Assembly: GCA_012798485.1 (NCBI GenBank) | Contig: JAAZND010000077.1 | Coordinates: forward strand, 1-19,059 | Direction: 5' to 3' | Length of the DNA: 19,059 nt | Source: Candidatus Beckwithbacteria bacterium | GTDB lineage: Bacteria > Patescibacteriota > Microgenomatia > UBA1400 > UBA1449 | In this document: in pieces, positions 6,919 through 13,485 of the stretch | Numbering within the stretch: the stretch's first letter is position 1 | How the letters are laid out: each line of letters begins with the position of its first letter | Position numbers and translations under genes: made by a program | The notes under the pieces: generated by a model | Seen by the model: the letters and a program-made list of their open reading frames with translations, nothing else | Databases searched by the model: none | Told to the model about the DNA's origin: nothing

Positions 6919-6991
6919 TGAGCCGTGCGGGGATCGAACCCACGACAACCTGCTTAAAAGGCAGGTGCTCTACCAACTGAGCTAACGGCCC
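6919..6991 (-). tRNA. trnK: tRNA-Lys(UUU)
   Basis: The minus strand folds as a complete 73-nt cloverleaf: acceptor GGGCCGT/ACGGCTC with discriminator A (one G/T pair), D-arm GCTC/GAGC, anticodon arm CCTGC-CTTTTAA-GCAGG with anticodon TTT, and T-arm GTGGG-TTCGATC-CCCGC. CCA is not encoded. A TATAAA at 7005-7000 (minus strand) ends 8 nt before the tRNA and suits a -10 box. This tRNA is a plausible substrate of the Elp3/methyltransferase pair, since its wobble base is U34. Confidence 0.97.
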
Positions 6992-7009
6992 AAAGAATCT
7001 TTATAAGAA

Positions 7010-7062
7010 CTATGAGTTTTCAAAACTACAACAATCCCGATAAATCCGATGCTCTACTCGTC
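7010..7062 (-). pseudogene. Second degenerate tRNA fragment
   Basis: The minus strand reads GAGTAGAGCATC, then ATCGGGATTGT, then a damaged T-arm-like stretch. It aligns with the pseudo-tRNA at 6600-6661 (GGTAGAGCATC ... ATCGGGATTGT) better than with the intact tRNA. It follows a GIY-YIG 3' remnant exactly as the first pseudo-tRNA follows the intact GIY-YIG gene. Confidence 0.45.
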
Positions 7063-7067
7063 AAAAG

Positions 7068-7125
7068 AACGATCAGCTTTTGGCTGAAACTTTGGCTAAT
7101 GATCGCAATATTACTTCTCCAAAAA
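7068..7125 (-). pseudogene. 3' remnant of another GIY-YIG nuclease gene
   Basis: The minus strand encodes EVILRSLAKVSAKS and then TGA, a typical C-terminus of this family. The sequence around the stop, GCCAAAAGCTGATCGTTCTT, matches the end of the intact gene (GCCAAAGACTGATCGTCCTT). No start or catalytic region remains. Confidence 0.55.
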
Positions 7126-7303
7126 AAACTCTAATTTTTTTAACTCACAACCATTCATCAATTGAAGTAAACTTAAATTTTAGATTCTATTCTAACCATT
7201 TACTAAATAAATACTACCTCATCATAATACATTTTTAAAAACAATAAAAGGTATTTTAACAAAATTAGAAAGAAATTGCTACCCTTATTTAGCAGAATTC
7301 GAC
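7126..7303. other. AT-rich intergenic stretch with no recognised feature
   Basis: No frame, hairpin or known motif stands out between the GIY-YIG remnant and the ruvA promoter. Confidence 0.5.
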
Positions 7304-7331
7304 TTGATAGTTGGCAACTTTAAGGTATATT
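7304..7331 (+). promoter_or_regulatory. Promoter for ruvAB
   Basis: TTGATA (7304-7309), 16 nt, TATATT (7326-7331). The predicted transcript start near 7338 would place the repeat at 7343-7378 in the leader of ruvA. Confidence 0.45.
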
Positions 7332-7342
7332 TATAAATAAGT

Positions 7343-7378
7343 TAGATTCCGAATCAGTCATTAGCTAGTGGAATGACA
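7343..7378 (-). repeat. TGTCATTC-type dispersed repeat, reverse copy
   Basis: On the minus strand it starts TGTCATTCC and ends GGAATCTA, the shared ends of the family. The inner part differs from other copies and pairs poorly. It lies 10 nt upstream of ruvA. Confidence 0.6.
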
Positions 7379-7387
7379 AATTAATAT

Positions 7388-7963
7388 ATGATTGCTTTTT
7401 TAAACGGTAAAATTATTCACATTGATTTTAATTTCTGCATTTTGGAAATAAATGGCGTTGGCTACGAAATTTTTCTACCAACTAGAACTTTGCAAACTTT
7501 GACTCTGGGAGAAAACCGCCAATTTTATATTTACACTCACGTTCGGGAAGATCAGCTGAAACTTTTCGGTTTTGAATATTTGCAGGAAAGAAAACTGTTT
7601 ACCCTAATGCTTGATGTTTCTGGAGTTGGACCTAAAGCCGCTCTATCAATTCTTTCTTTTGCCGATCTTGCCAATATTGAAAAAGCTATTTCCCAAGCTG
7701 ATGTGAATTTTTTTACCAAAATTAAAGGTTTAGGCAAAAAAACAGCGCAAAAAATTATTATTGAGCTCAAATCCAAAATTGGCTCTACTAAAGAATTGGA
7801 TCTTAATGCCGAAAGCAATGGTTATAATGAAGATGTAGTTTTTGCTTTGCAAAGCTTTGGTTTTCTCAAAAAAGATATTATGCCGGTTTTAGAAAAAATT
7901 GATCAGGGTTTATCCGAAGATCAACAGCTTAAAATTGCTCTTCAGCAATTGGGAAAAATATAA
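7388..7963 (+). CDS. ruvA: Holliday junction branch migration protein RuvA
   Basis: RuvA binds four-way DNA junctions and loads RuvB for branch migration in recombination and repair. Residues 1-62 form the OB-fold domain (MIAFLNGKII, INGVGYEIFLP). VREDQLKLFGF leads to two helix-hairpin-helix motifs (DVSGVGPKAAL at about 77-87 and IKGLGKKTAQKIIIELK at about 112-128). A short linker and the RuvB-binding domain III (DVVFALQSFGF, LKIALQQLG) complete it. At 191 residues it is near the normal length and all three domains are present. Only 3 nt separate its stop from ruvB, so the two are surely co-transcribed. Confidence 0.96.
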   Translation: MIAFLNGKIIHIDFNFCILEINGVGYEIFLPTRTLQTLTLGENRQFYIYTHVREDQLKLFGFEYLQERKLFTLMLDVSGVGPKAALSILSFADLANIEKAISQADVNFFTKIKGLGKKTAQKIIIELKSKIGSTKELDLNAESNGYNEDVVFALQSFGFLKKDIMPVLEKIDQGLSEDQQLKIALQQLGKI

Positions 7964-7966
7964 TAA

Positions 7967-8953
7967 ATGTCAGACAAAACAAAACCTCCAGAACCACAAC
8001 TTGCCGATAACGGCTTAAGGCCAAAAAAACTGACTGATTTTAACGGCCAGGATCAAATTAAAAAAGGCCTCAATATTTTAATCTCTGCCAGCAAACAACG
8101 AAAAGAAGCTATTGACCATATTCTTTTTTATGGGCCTCCTGGACTTGGCAAAACTACCCTTGCCAATGTCATTGCCTCAGAAATGGGTGTTTCCATCCGC
8201 ATTACTGCCGGGCCTGCGATTGAAAGAAGTGGCGATTTGGCTGCTATTTTAACCAGTCTTCAGGAAGGCGACGTCTTATTTATCGACGAAATCCACAGAC
8301 TTAATAAAACAGTTGAAGAAACTCTTTATCCCGCAATGGAGGATTTTGCTCTTGATATCATTGTCGGTAAAGGTCCGGCTGCCAGAACTCTTCGGTTAAA
8401 TTTGCCTAAATTTACCATCATTGGTGCAACGACTAAAATTGGCGCTATTTCCTCACCTTTGCGCGATCGCTTCGGTGCAGTTTATCGTTTACAATTCTAT
8501 GAACAACAAGAGTTACAAAAAATTATTTTAAGAAACGCCGAAATTCTTAAGATTAAAATTGAAGATGAAGCGTGTGAGCTTTTGGCTGCTCGCTCGCGTC
8601 GCACTCCTCGTATTGCCAATAGACTTCTCAAAAGAGTCCGTGATTTTGCTCAAATTGACAACAAAGACAAGATTGATAAAGAAATTATCAAAAAAGCCTT
8701 GACAATTCTAGAAATTGATGATTTCGGGCTTGATCATGGAGACAGGCAATATCTCAAAAGTTTATGTTTAAAATATGATGGCGGTCCAGTTGGAATAGAT
8801 ACTTTGGCTGCAACTATTGCAGAAGATTGTCAGTCTGTAGAAGAAGTGATAGAACCATTTTTGATCCAATTGGGATTTCTCAAACGCAGCAAACAAGGCA
8901 GAGTAGCTACCGACCAGGCTTTTAAATATTTAGGGATAAAAAAGAAAAATTAA
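7967..8953 (+). CDS. ruvB: Holliday junction branch migration helicase RuvB
   Basis: RuvB is the hexameric AAA+ motor that drives branch migration with RuvA. Visible: LRPKKLTDFNGQ at the N-terminus, Walker A GPPGLGKTTLA (about residues 55-65), Walker B LFIDEIHRL (about 104-112), sensor 1 GATTKIGAISSPLRDRFG with the arginine finger, sensor 2 RTPRIANRLLKRVRDFA, and the C-terminal winged helix GGPVGIDTLAATIAED to QGRVATDQAFKYLG. All key residues are there, and 328 residues is a normal length. The usual GATTRAG reads GATTKIG, a mild change. It overlaps nothing and ends 5 nt before the stop of the convergent small gene at 8959. Confidence 0.97.
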   Translation: MSDKTKPPEPQLADNGLRPKKLTDFNGQDQIKKGLNILISASKQRKEAIDHILFYGPPGLGKTTLANVIASEMGVSIRITAGPAIERSGDLAAILTSLQEGDVLFIDEIHRLNKTVEETLYPAMEDFALDIIVGKGPAARTLRLNLPKFTIIGATTKIGAISSPLRDRFGAVYRLQFYEQQELQKIILRNAEILKIKIEDEACELLAARSRRTPRIANRLLKRVRDFAQIDNKDKIDKEIIKKALTILEIDDFGLDHGDRQYLKSLCLKYDGGPVGIDTLAATIAEDCQSVEEVIEPFLIQLGFLKRSKQGRVATDQAFKYLGIKKKN

Positions 8954-8958
8954 AATTT

Positions 8959-9180
8959 TTATCTTCTCCTTCTAGAACCTGTAGTTTCTCCCATAAATTT
9001 ATCTATTAATTTTTTTTGCCTTCTTTCTTCAGAGCTAAGTCGAAATTTAACATTAGGATCAAATAGATCTCCAATTGCATCTATTTTCTTCCATGTTCCA
9101 CAATTACCAGCTTCACAACTTATACAACATTCTAATATACCTTGTTCATTATAATATATATGTCTATTACAGCGAGTCAT
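8959..9180 (-). CDS. Small Cys-rich basic-tailed protein, 73 aa
   Basis: Not recognised. The N-terminal half has Cys4 and His7 (MTRCNRHIYYNEQG), then ECCISCEAGNCG, giving five cysteines and a histidine in about 27 residues. This is compatible with a small zinc-ribbon or knuckle. The second half is charged (SSEERRQKKLIDKF) and ends in four Arg. No signal peptide is present, so a cytosolic nucleic-acid or protein binder is possible but unproven. A minus-strand TATAAT (9202-9197) is 16 nt upstream of the start, inside an inverted repeat. It is tail to tail with ruvB. Confidence 0.65.
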   Translation of the reverse strand: MTRCNRHIYYNEQGILECCISCEAGNCGTWKKIDAIGDLFDPNVKFRLSSEERRQKKLIDKFMGETTGSRRRR

Positions 9181-9192
9181 AATTTATTTTTA

Positions 9193-9220
9193 AAATATTA
9201 TAATATATCTTATAATATTT
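9193..9220. promoter_or_regulatory. 11-bp inverted repeat in the divergent gap
   Basis: The arms 9193-9203 and 9210-9220 are perfect reverse complements around TATATC. It overlaps the -10 box of the minus-strand gene and lies 45 nt upstream of the promoter for the gene at 9278. It is an operator candidate, but the arms are pure A/T, so chance is possible. Confidence 0.35.
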
Positions 9221-9261
9221 CTCTGTATTTTCAATGACCATTTTTTTAAAATCCTCAAAAA

Positions 9262-9270
9262 TGCTATAAT
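9262..9270 (+). promoter_or_regulatory. Extended -10 promoter for the gene at 9278
   Basis: TGCTATAAT is an extended -10 element with a perfect TATAAT ending 7 nt before the ATG. The transcript should begin at or next to the start codon, making it leaderless. Confidence 0.6.
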
Positions 9271-9277
9271 ATAAAGA

Positions 9278-10417
9278 ATGAAACTGCTTAAAATCATTTT
9301 ATTATCAATATTTTTTCTTTTCTGCCTGCCTACTTCCGTAGAAGCTGTCGTTAATCCCCTTATTTCAGAGAATAATAAAATGGGTATTCATATTCTTGAT
9401 GCTGCCGAAATTAAAAATGTTGCAGATTTAGTCAATAGCAATGGTGGTGATTGGGGTTATGTCGTTGTGCCTATACGCGCTGATGATCGCAATCGAGAAA
9501 AATGGAATGCTTTTATGCAAGATGCTGGACAAAAACATCTTATTCCCATTATTCGTCTCGCTTCTTACATGACCAATAACTATTGGACCAAACCAACCAA
9601 ATTTCAAATTATTGACTTTGCTAATTTTTTGAATGATCTTGATTGGCCAACCAAAAACCGCTATGTTATTATTTATAACGAACCTAATCATGCCGCTGAA
9701 TGGGGAGGAAATATCAATCCACAGGAATATGGCGATGTATTAACTCTGGCTAGCACTATTTTCAAAGAACGTAGTGAAGATTTTTTTATTTTACCAGCTG
9801 GACTTGACTGCGCTGCTCCAAATGATAGAACACAACATATGCGCTGGGATACTTTTTTGACTCAGATGAATTGGTATAACCCTCAGGCTTTACAAACAAT
9901 TGACGGTTGGAATTCTCATTCTTATCCCAATTATGCTTTTTCTGGTAAACCTACAGATAGACACGATCATAGTATTTATTCCTTTGCCTATGAAACTGCT
10001 TTGGTTAAAAATTTGACTGGCAAAAACTATCCGGTTTTTATCACTGAAACTGGCTGGAGCAATGAATATATTAGCGATGAAAAAATCGGCGAGTATTTTA
10101 TTACGGCTTTTAACACTGCCTGGGACGATGCCAATATTGTCACTGTGGCTCCCTTTTTACTCAAAGCCGGAGCTGGAGACTTTGCCAAGTTTTCTCTGCT
10201 TTTCCCTAATGAAGAAGAAAAGCCTCAATACAAAACTTTAGCTTTGATGCAGAAAAATGCTGGCAGGCCAGTTTTAGCCAATAGCAATGAAGATAAAAAA
10301 GTTTTAGGAATCAATATCGATAGTCTTGATAGCACTCCGGTTGCTACCTTTTCCCCTCAGCTTGAAGAAGAAAAATGGGAAGAAGTTTTTGGCTGGTTCA
10401 AGAAATTGGTAAAGTAA
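9278..10417 (+). CDS. Secreted glycoside-hydrolase-like TIM-barrel protein
   Basis: Residues 1-23 form a signal peptide (MKLLK, hydrophobic core IILLSIFFLFCLP, then VEA before the mature protein), so the protein is exported. The rest fits a clan GH-A (beta/alpha)8 barrel: IIYNEPNH puts the likely acid/base Glu135 at the end of strand 4, and VFITETGWS puts the likely nucleophile Glu257 at strand 7. DGWNSHSYPN between them is like the His-containing strand 5/6 loop. The 122-residue gap between the two Glu fits the clan. The substrate cannot be told; cell-wall or environmental polysaccharide is possible. An acidic C-terminal tail ends in an amphipathic helix (EEVFGWFKKLVK). No membrane anchor or sortase motif is seen. 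It is transcribed alone from an extended -10 promoter. Confidence 0.8.
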   Translation: MKLLKIILLSIFFLFCLPTSVEAVVNPLISENNKMGIHILDAAEIKNVADLVNSNGGDWGYVVVPIRADDRNREKWNAFMQDAGQKHLIPIIRLASYMTNNYWTKPTKFQIIDFANFLNDLDWPTKNRYVIIYNEPNHAAEWGGNINPQEYGDVLTLASTIFKERSEDFFILPAGLDCAAPNDRTQHMRWDTFLTQMNWYNPQALQTIDGWNSHSYPNYAFSGKPTDRHDHSIYSFAYETALVKNLTGKNYPVFITETGWSNEYISDEKIGEYFITAFNTAWDDANIVTVAPFLLKAGAGDFAKFSLLFPNEEEKPQYKTLALMQKNAGRPVLANSNEDKKVLGINIDSLDSTPVATFSPQLEEEKWEEVFGWFKKLVK

Positions 10418-10422
10418 AACTT

Positions 10423-10461
10423 TGTCATCCTGTCCCGCATTTTGCGGGATCAGGATCTGTA
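10423..10461 (+). repeat. TGTCATTC-type dispersed repeat
   Basis: It starts TGTCATCCTG and ends CAGGATCTGTA, with an inner perfect hairpin TCCCGCA/TGCGGGA. It lies 5 nt after the glycosidase stop, so its hairpin could also help end that transcript. Confidence 0.65.
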
Positions 10462-10493
10462 TTTATTCCATTTATTCAAAACAACAAATCGTG

Positions 10494-10520
10494 TGTCATT
10501 CCTGCGAAGACAGGAATCTA
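10494..10520 (+). repeat. TGTCATTC-type dispersed repeat, short copy
   Basis: TGTCATTCCTG, a 6-nt loop, then CAGGAATCTA; ATTCCTG pairs fully with CAGGAAT. Confidence 0.7.
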
Positions 10521-10629
10521 AATAAAAAAAGATTTCTTAGTATTCCTTTTACACTTTTTTCGCTTGCAAAATCCTCTTCTTTCCTCTATTTTAAAATTAG
10601 AATTTTAGAATAAAAAATACTAAATTACA

Positions 10630-10665
10630 GCATTCTGTATTCTACATTCTATATTCTGTGTTCTA
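10630..10665 (+). repeat. Imperfect ATTCTRTR tandem repeat
   Basis: Five near-copies of an 8-9-nt ATTCT-containing unit (ATTCTGT, ATTCTAC, ATTCTAT, ATTCTGT, GTTCTAA) run up to the holA start codon. Confidence 0.5.
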
Positions 10666-10667
10666 AC

Positions 10668-11354
10668 TTGCACTATCTTATTCATGGCGATTATCATTTA
10701 CAGTCACGAAAATTTTTAACTGATCTTAAGCAAAAAGCTAAAACTGAAAACAAGGAAATTATCGAGCTTAATGGTCAAATTTTGGATCTTAATCAACTAA
10801 TTCAGGCAACGACTTCTAATTCTCTTTTTGGTGCAGAGAAGTTGATTGTAATTGAAAACCTTTTTTCAAGACTAAAATCACAAGCTCAGGAAGAAATTTT
10901 GGCTTGGCTCAAAAATTACAAAGGCGAAAACCCAATTATTTTTTGGGAGAAAAAAGGTATCGGCAAAATTTTACAAAGAAAACTGCCGGACAAAACTCTG
11001 GTTAAAGAGTTTAAAACGCCGGTGATTATTTTTAAACTGGTAGAAATTTTGAGTCCTAAAAATAAAAAACAAGCCTTGGAAACTTTGAATCAAGCTTTGG
11101 TAAAAGAGCCAGCAGAATTTATTTTTGTCATGCTGGCAAGACAAATGAGAATTTTATTAATGCTGAAAGGTAATCAAAAAATTACTGGTGCACCATGGAT
11201 GATTGGCAAATACAAACAACAAGCCAGCTTTTTTGAAACAGAAAAGCTAATGGCACTTTATCAAGATTTATATAAAATTGATAAACAAATTAAAACTGGC
11301 AAAACTATTATGCCGCTTGATTGGCATTTACAGATATGGATGGCAGGAATTTAA
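10668..11354 (+). CDS. holA: DNA polymerase III subunit delta
   Basis: HolA is the clamp-loader subunit that opens the sliding clamp. The N-terminus, HYLIHGDYHLQSRKFL, is the family signature (FxGxD...R), followed by LNQLIQATTSNSLFGAEKLIVIENL (about residues 45-68) and IIFWEKKG at the end of the first domain. FKLVEILSPKNKKQALETLNQAL matches the domain II/III region, and the C-terminal helices (EFIFVMLARQMRILLML, then LYKIDKQIKTGK) match the collar domain. At 228 residues it is much shorter than the roughly 340 of E. coli; domain II is reduced, as is common in tiny genomes. The start is a TTG at 10668, placed by the conserved N-terminus; no Shine-Dalgarno site is visible and a short tandem repeat abuts it. 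Confidence 0.87.
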   Translation: MHYLIHGDYHLQSRKFLTDLKQKAKTENKEIIELNGQILDLNQLIQATTSNSLFGAEKLIVIENLFSRLKSQAQEEILAWLKNYKGENPIIFWEKKGIGKILQRKLPDKTLVKEFKTPVIIFKLVEILSPKNKKQALETLNQALVKEPAEFIFVMLARQMRILLMLKGNQKITGAPWMIGKYKQQASFFETEKLMALYQDLYKIDKQIKTGKTIMPLDWHLQIWMAGI

Positions 11355-11582
11355 AATTCAAAATGAAAAATTTAAAAAATTAAAATAATATGAAACAGAT
11401 GATCAAACTCTTTGCTTCACTTTACTCAAGAGAATGATATAAAAATACATATTGAAACCATATCTTCATAATTTCTTAATTTTTAGAGAGCTAAAGTTAA
11501 AAATGTGTTAAAAATTTTATTAAAGGATTAAAAACAAGTATTTAGCAATCACCTTGATTCTTAACCCTTAAGATTTTAAAAA

Positions 11583-12941
11583 ATGAAACTGGATCCAGCA
11601 ATTTTCAAATCTTATGATATTCGTGGTATCTATAATAAAGAATTTGACAGCGAATCTACAGCCAAAATTGCCCAAGCTTTTATTAAAGTTTTAGGAAAAA
11701 AATATAAAACCATTATTCTTGGCCGAGATGGAAGAATAAGTGGGCCAGAAATTCATGATATTCTTATCAAAAACATTACAAATCTAGGAGTAAATATTAT
11801 TGATATTGGAATGGTTTCGTCTGATATGTATTATTTTGCCTGTGCCACTAAAAATCTTCCAGGCATCATGATTACTGCCTCTCATAATCCAAAAGAATAC
11901 AACGGGTTTAAAATGGTAAAACAGATTCCTTATTTTTTTACCGGAGATAATGAAATTGAACAAATGAAACAATTAATTTTAGTCGATAACTTGCCTGAAA
12001 CTACTTCTCAAAAAGGAAAAGTTGAAAAATGGGATTTGATGAATGAATATATTGCAAAAATCTTATCTTTAGTTGATGCTACTAAAATTAAACCAATGAA
12101 AATTGTTGCAGATCCAGGAAATGGAATGGTTGGTCCAATCTTGCAAAAATTAAGTAAAAAAATTCCTCAAATAAAATTTATACCTATGTATTGGGAAGTT
12201 GATGGAACTTTTCCCAATCATGGCGGCGATCCTTTATTGGAAGAAAATCGACACGAATTACAACAAAGAGTTGTGAGTGAAAAAGCTGATCTTGGTATTG
12301 CTTTTGATACAGATGGCGACCGTTTCTTTTCAATTGACAGCAAAGGCCGATTTGTTCATGGAGATTTTTTGACTGCTATTTTATCTACTTATTTTTTACA
12401 AAAACATCCAAAAGGCACCATTATTTATGATATAAGAGCTTCATGGGTTGTTCCAGAAACGATTGAGCAACTTGGAGGAAAAGCACTTTATAATCGTGTA
12501 GGACATTCTTATATCAAAGCGAGAATGAAACAGGAAAATGCTGTTTTTAGTGGAGAAGTAAGTGGTCATTATTATTTTAAAGATTTTTATCTTTGTGATA
12601 GCGGCACAGCTTCACTTATTTATCTTTTAGCCGCTTTGTCAGAAAATACAAAAACTTTGACAGATTTTATGGATGATTATGAGAAAAAATTTGTCATCTC
12701 TGGAGAAATTAACAACGAAGTCCAAGATGTCAATGCTATTTTAGCTAAAATTGAAACTAAATATGGTAAAAATGCCAAAGAAGTTATCAAAATTGATGGA
12801 ATTACTTGTATTTATGATAATTGGAAATTTAATGTCAGAGGTTCTAATACTCAGCCACTGATTAGACTTAATTTAGAGGCTAAATCTCAAACTGAAATGG
12901 AGCAAAAACGCGATGAAGTTTTGGCTGTGATTAAAAGCTAA
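11583..12941 (+). CDS. manB: Phosphomannomutase/phosphoglucomutase
   Basis: This enzyme of the alpha-D-phosphohexomutase family interconverts sugar 6- and 1-phosphates, feeding nucleotide-sugar and surface polysaccharide synthesis. Start motif FKSYDIRGIYNKEF; catalytic TASHNPKEYNGFK with the phosphorylated Ser100; Mg-binding DTDGDR (Asp242, 244 and 246); sugar-binding GEVSGHYYF; phosphate-binding RGSNTQPLIRL near the C-terminus. All four domains are present and 452 residues is typical. GEVSGH resembles the bifunctional PMM/PGM type (E. coli CpsG/ManB, Pseudomonas AlgC), but sugar preference cannot be fixed from sequence. It is preceded by a 228-nt AT-rich gap without a clear promoter and followed by a strong terminator, so it is a single-gene unit. 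Confidence 0.93.
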   Translation: MKLDPAIFKSYDIRGIYNKEFDSESTAKIAQAFIKVLGKKYKTIILGRDGRISGPEIHDILIKNITNLGVNIIDIGMVSSDMYYFACATKNLPGIMITASHNPKEYNGFKMVKQIPYFFTGDNEIEQMKQLILVDNLPETTSQKGKVEKWDLMNEYIAKILSLVDATKIKPMKIVADPGNGMVGPILQKLSKKIPQIKFIPMYWEVDGTFPNHGGDPLLEENRHELQQRVVSEKADLGIAFDTDGDRFFSIDSKGRFVHGDFLTAILSTYFLQKHPKGTIIYDIRASWVVPETIEQLGGKALYNRVGHSYIKARMKQENAVFSGEVSGHYYFKDFYLCDSGTASLIYLLAALSENTKTLTDFMDDYEKKFVISGEINNEVQDVNAILAKIETKYGKNAKEVIKIDGITCIYDNWKFNVRGSNTQPLIRLNLEAKSQTEMEQKRDEVLAVIKS

Positions 12942-12967
12942 GTTAAAATATAGAAGTAATTATTTAA

Positions 12968-12990
12968 AGGGACGCGCCAAGCGCGTCCCT
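12968..12990. terminator. Strong terminator, probably bidirectional
   Basis: AGGGACGCGC and GCGCGTCCCT form a perfect 10-bp stem with a CAA loop, followed by ATTTTTAT on the plus strand and by TTTAAATAA on the minus strand. It sits between two convergent genes. Confidence 0.75.
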
Positions 12991-13018
12991 ATTTTTATCT
13001 CTAATTACAAAAAAATCT

Positions 13019-13207
13019 CTATTCTAGAGGTTTAAGATTACGCTGCATTTGCTCTAATAATACCCGAGATATAGATAATAAAGGCTGCGTATTTGCTTCT
13101 GGATCTAACTCATCTGCTTCTAATTTAGCAATTAAATCATCTTTTCCAGTTCCATCTGCTACTCTTTGTTCTAAACTGAGTTCTGATTCTCTTTCATGTT
13201 TTGCCAT
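13019..13207 (-). CDS. Small acidic protein, 62 aa
   Basis: Not recognised. Starting at the ATG at 13207 the protein is MAKHERESELSLEQRVADG and so on: hydrophilic, strongly acidic, mostly helical and without cysteines. A weak Leu pattern near the end (LLSISRVLLEQMQRNL) could be an amphipathic or pairing helix. A GTG 9 nt upstream is possible in frame but would overlap the Shine-Dalgarno site, which is ideally placed for 13207. It shares the terminator at 12968-12990 with the sugar mutase. Frequent small size, charge and a strong ribosome site suggest an abundant cytosolic protein; the role is unknown. Confidence 0.65.
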   Translation of the reverse strand: MAKHERESELSLEQRVADGTGKDDLIAKLEADELDPEANTQPLLSISRVLLEQMQRNLKPLE

Positions 13208-13223
13208 TTCCTCCACCTCCTTT
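13208..13223 (-). promoter_or_regulatory. Strong Shine-Dalgarno site
   Basis: On the minus strand AAAGGAGG (13223-13216) is 8 nt before the ATG at 13207. No other gene in this window has a comparable site, and it decides the start of the small acidic protein. Confidence 0.85.
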
Positions 13224-13330
13224 CAAAAAACGATACTTATTATTTACTTATCTAAATTAATTTTAGATTCTATCATTCAATCTCAATGCTTGCAACAACA
13301 AACACAAAATCGTATGATTAAAATACAAAG

Positions 13331-13382
13331 TGTCATTCCTGCCCCGTAATAAATACGGGGTAAACTCCGGCAGGAATCTATA
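13331..13382 (+). repeat. TGTCATTC-type dispersed repeat, long double-stem copy
   Basis: The outer arms ATTCCTGCC and GGCAGGAAT enclose a second hairpin, CCCGTA/TACGGG, then a TAAACTCC bulge. It ends in the family tail GGAATCTAT. A diverged copy with the same layout is at 17107-17153. Confidence 0.8.
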
Positions 13383-13401
13383 AAAATAGTTTTATTTACA
13401 A

Positions 13402-13455
13402 TAGATTCCCGATCTTAGCATTTGATATTTATCAAAGCCAAGTCGAGAATGACAC
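13402..13455 (-). repeat. TGTCATTC-type dispersed repeat, reverse copy
   Basis: Read on the minus strand it has the same ends as the copy inside elp3 (GTGTCATTCTCGA and AAGATCGGGAATCTAT). With the forward copy at 13331-13382 it forms a 125-bp head-to-head pair that begins TGTCATTC and ends GAATGACA. Confidence 0.8.
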
Positions 13456-13478
13456 TAATTATCTAGTTAACTAATTAG
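13455..13478. promoter_or_regulatory. Inverted repeat before the PEP-synthase-like gene
   Basis: CTAATTA (13455-13461) and TAATTAG (13472-13478) are exact reverse complements around TAGTTAACTA-like sequence, itself palindromic. It ends 7 nt before the ATG at 13486. An operator is possible; no -35/-10 pair is clear. Confidence 0.3.
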
Positions 13479-13485
13479 CTATTTT

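Noticed and set aside
6917..6976. N-terminal extension of the GIY-YIG frame
   Set aside because: It reads through the tRNA-Lys gene and gives the typical GSIPARL artefact. The ATG at 6916 is the real start.
10422..10613. Plus-strand open frame of 63 codons
   Set aside because: It is made of two dispersed repeat copies and low-complexity sequence, and is not a gene.
10630..10665. CRISPR array
   Set aside because: The tandem units are 8-9 nt without spacers. No regular 25-40-nt repeats with spacers occur anywhere in the window.
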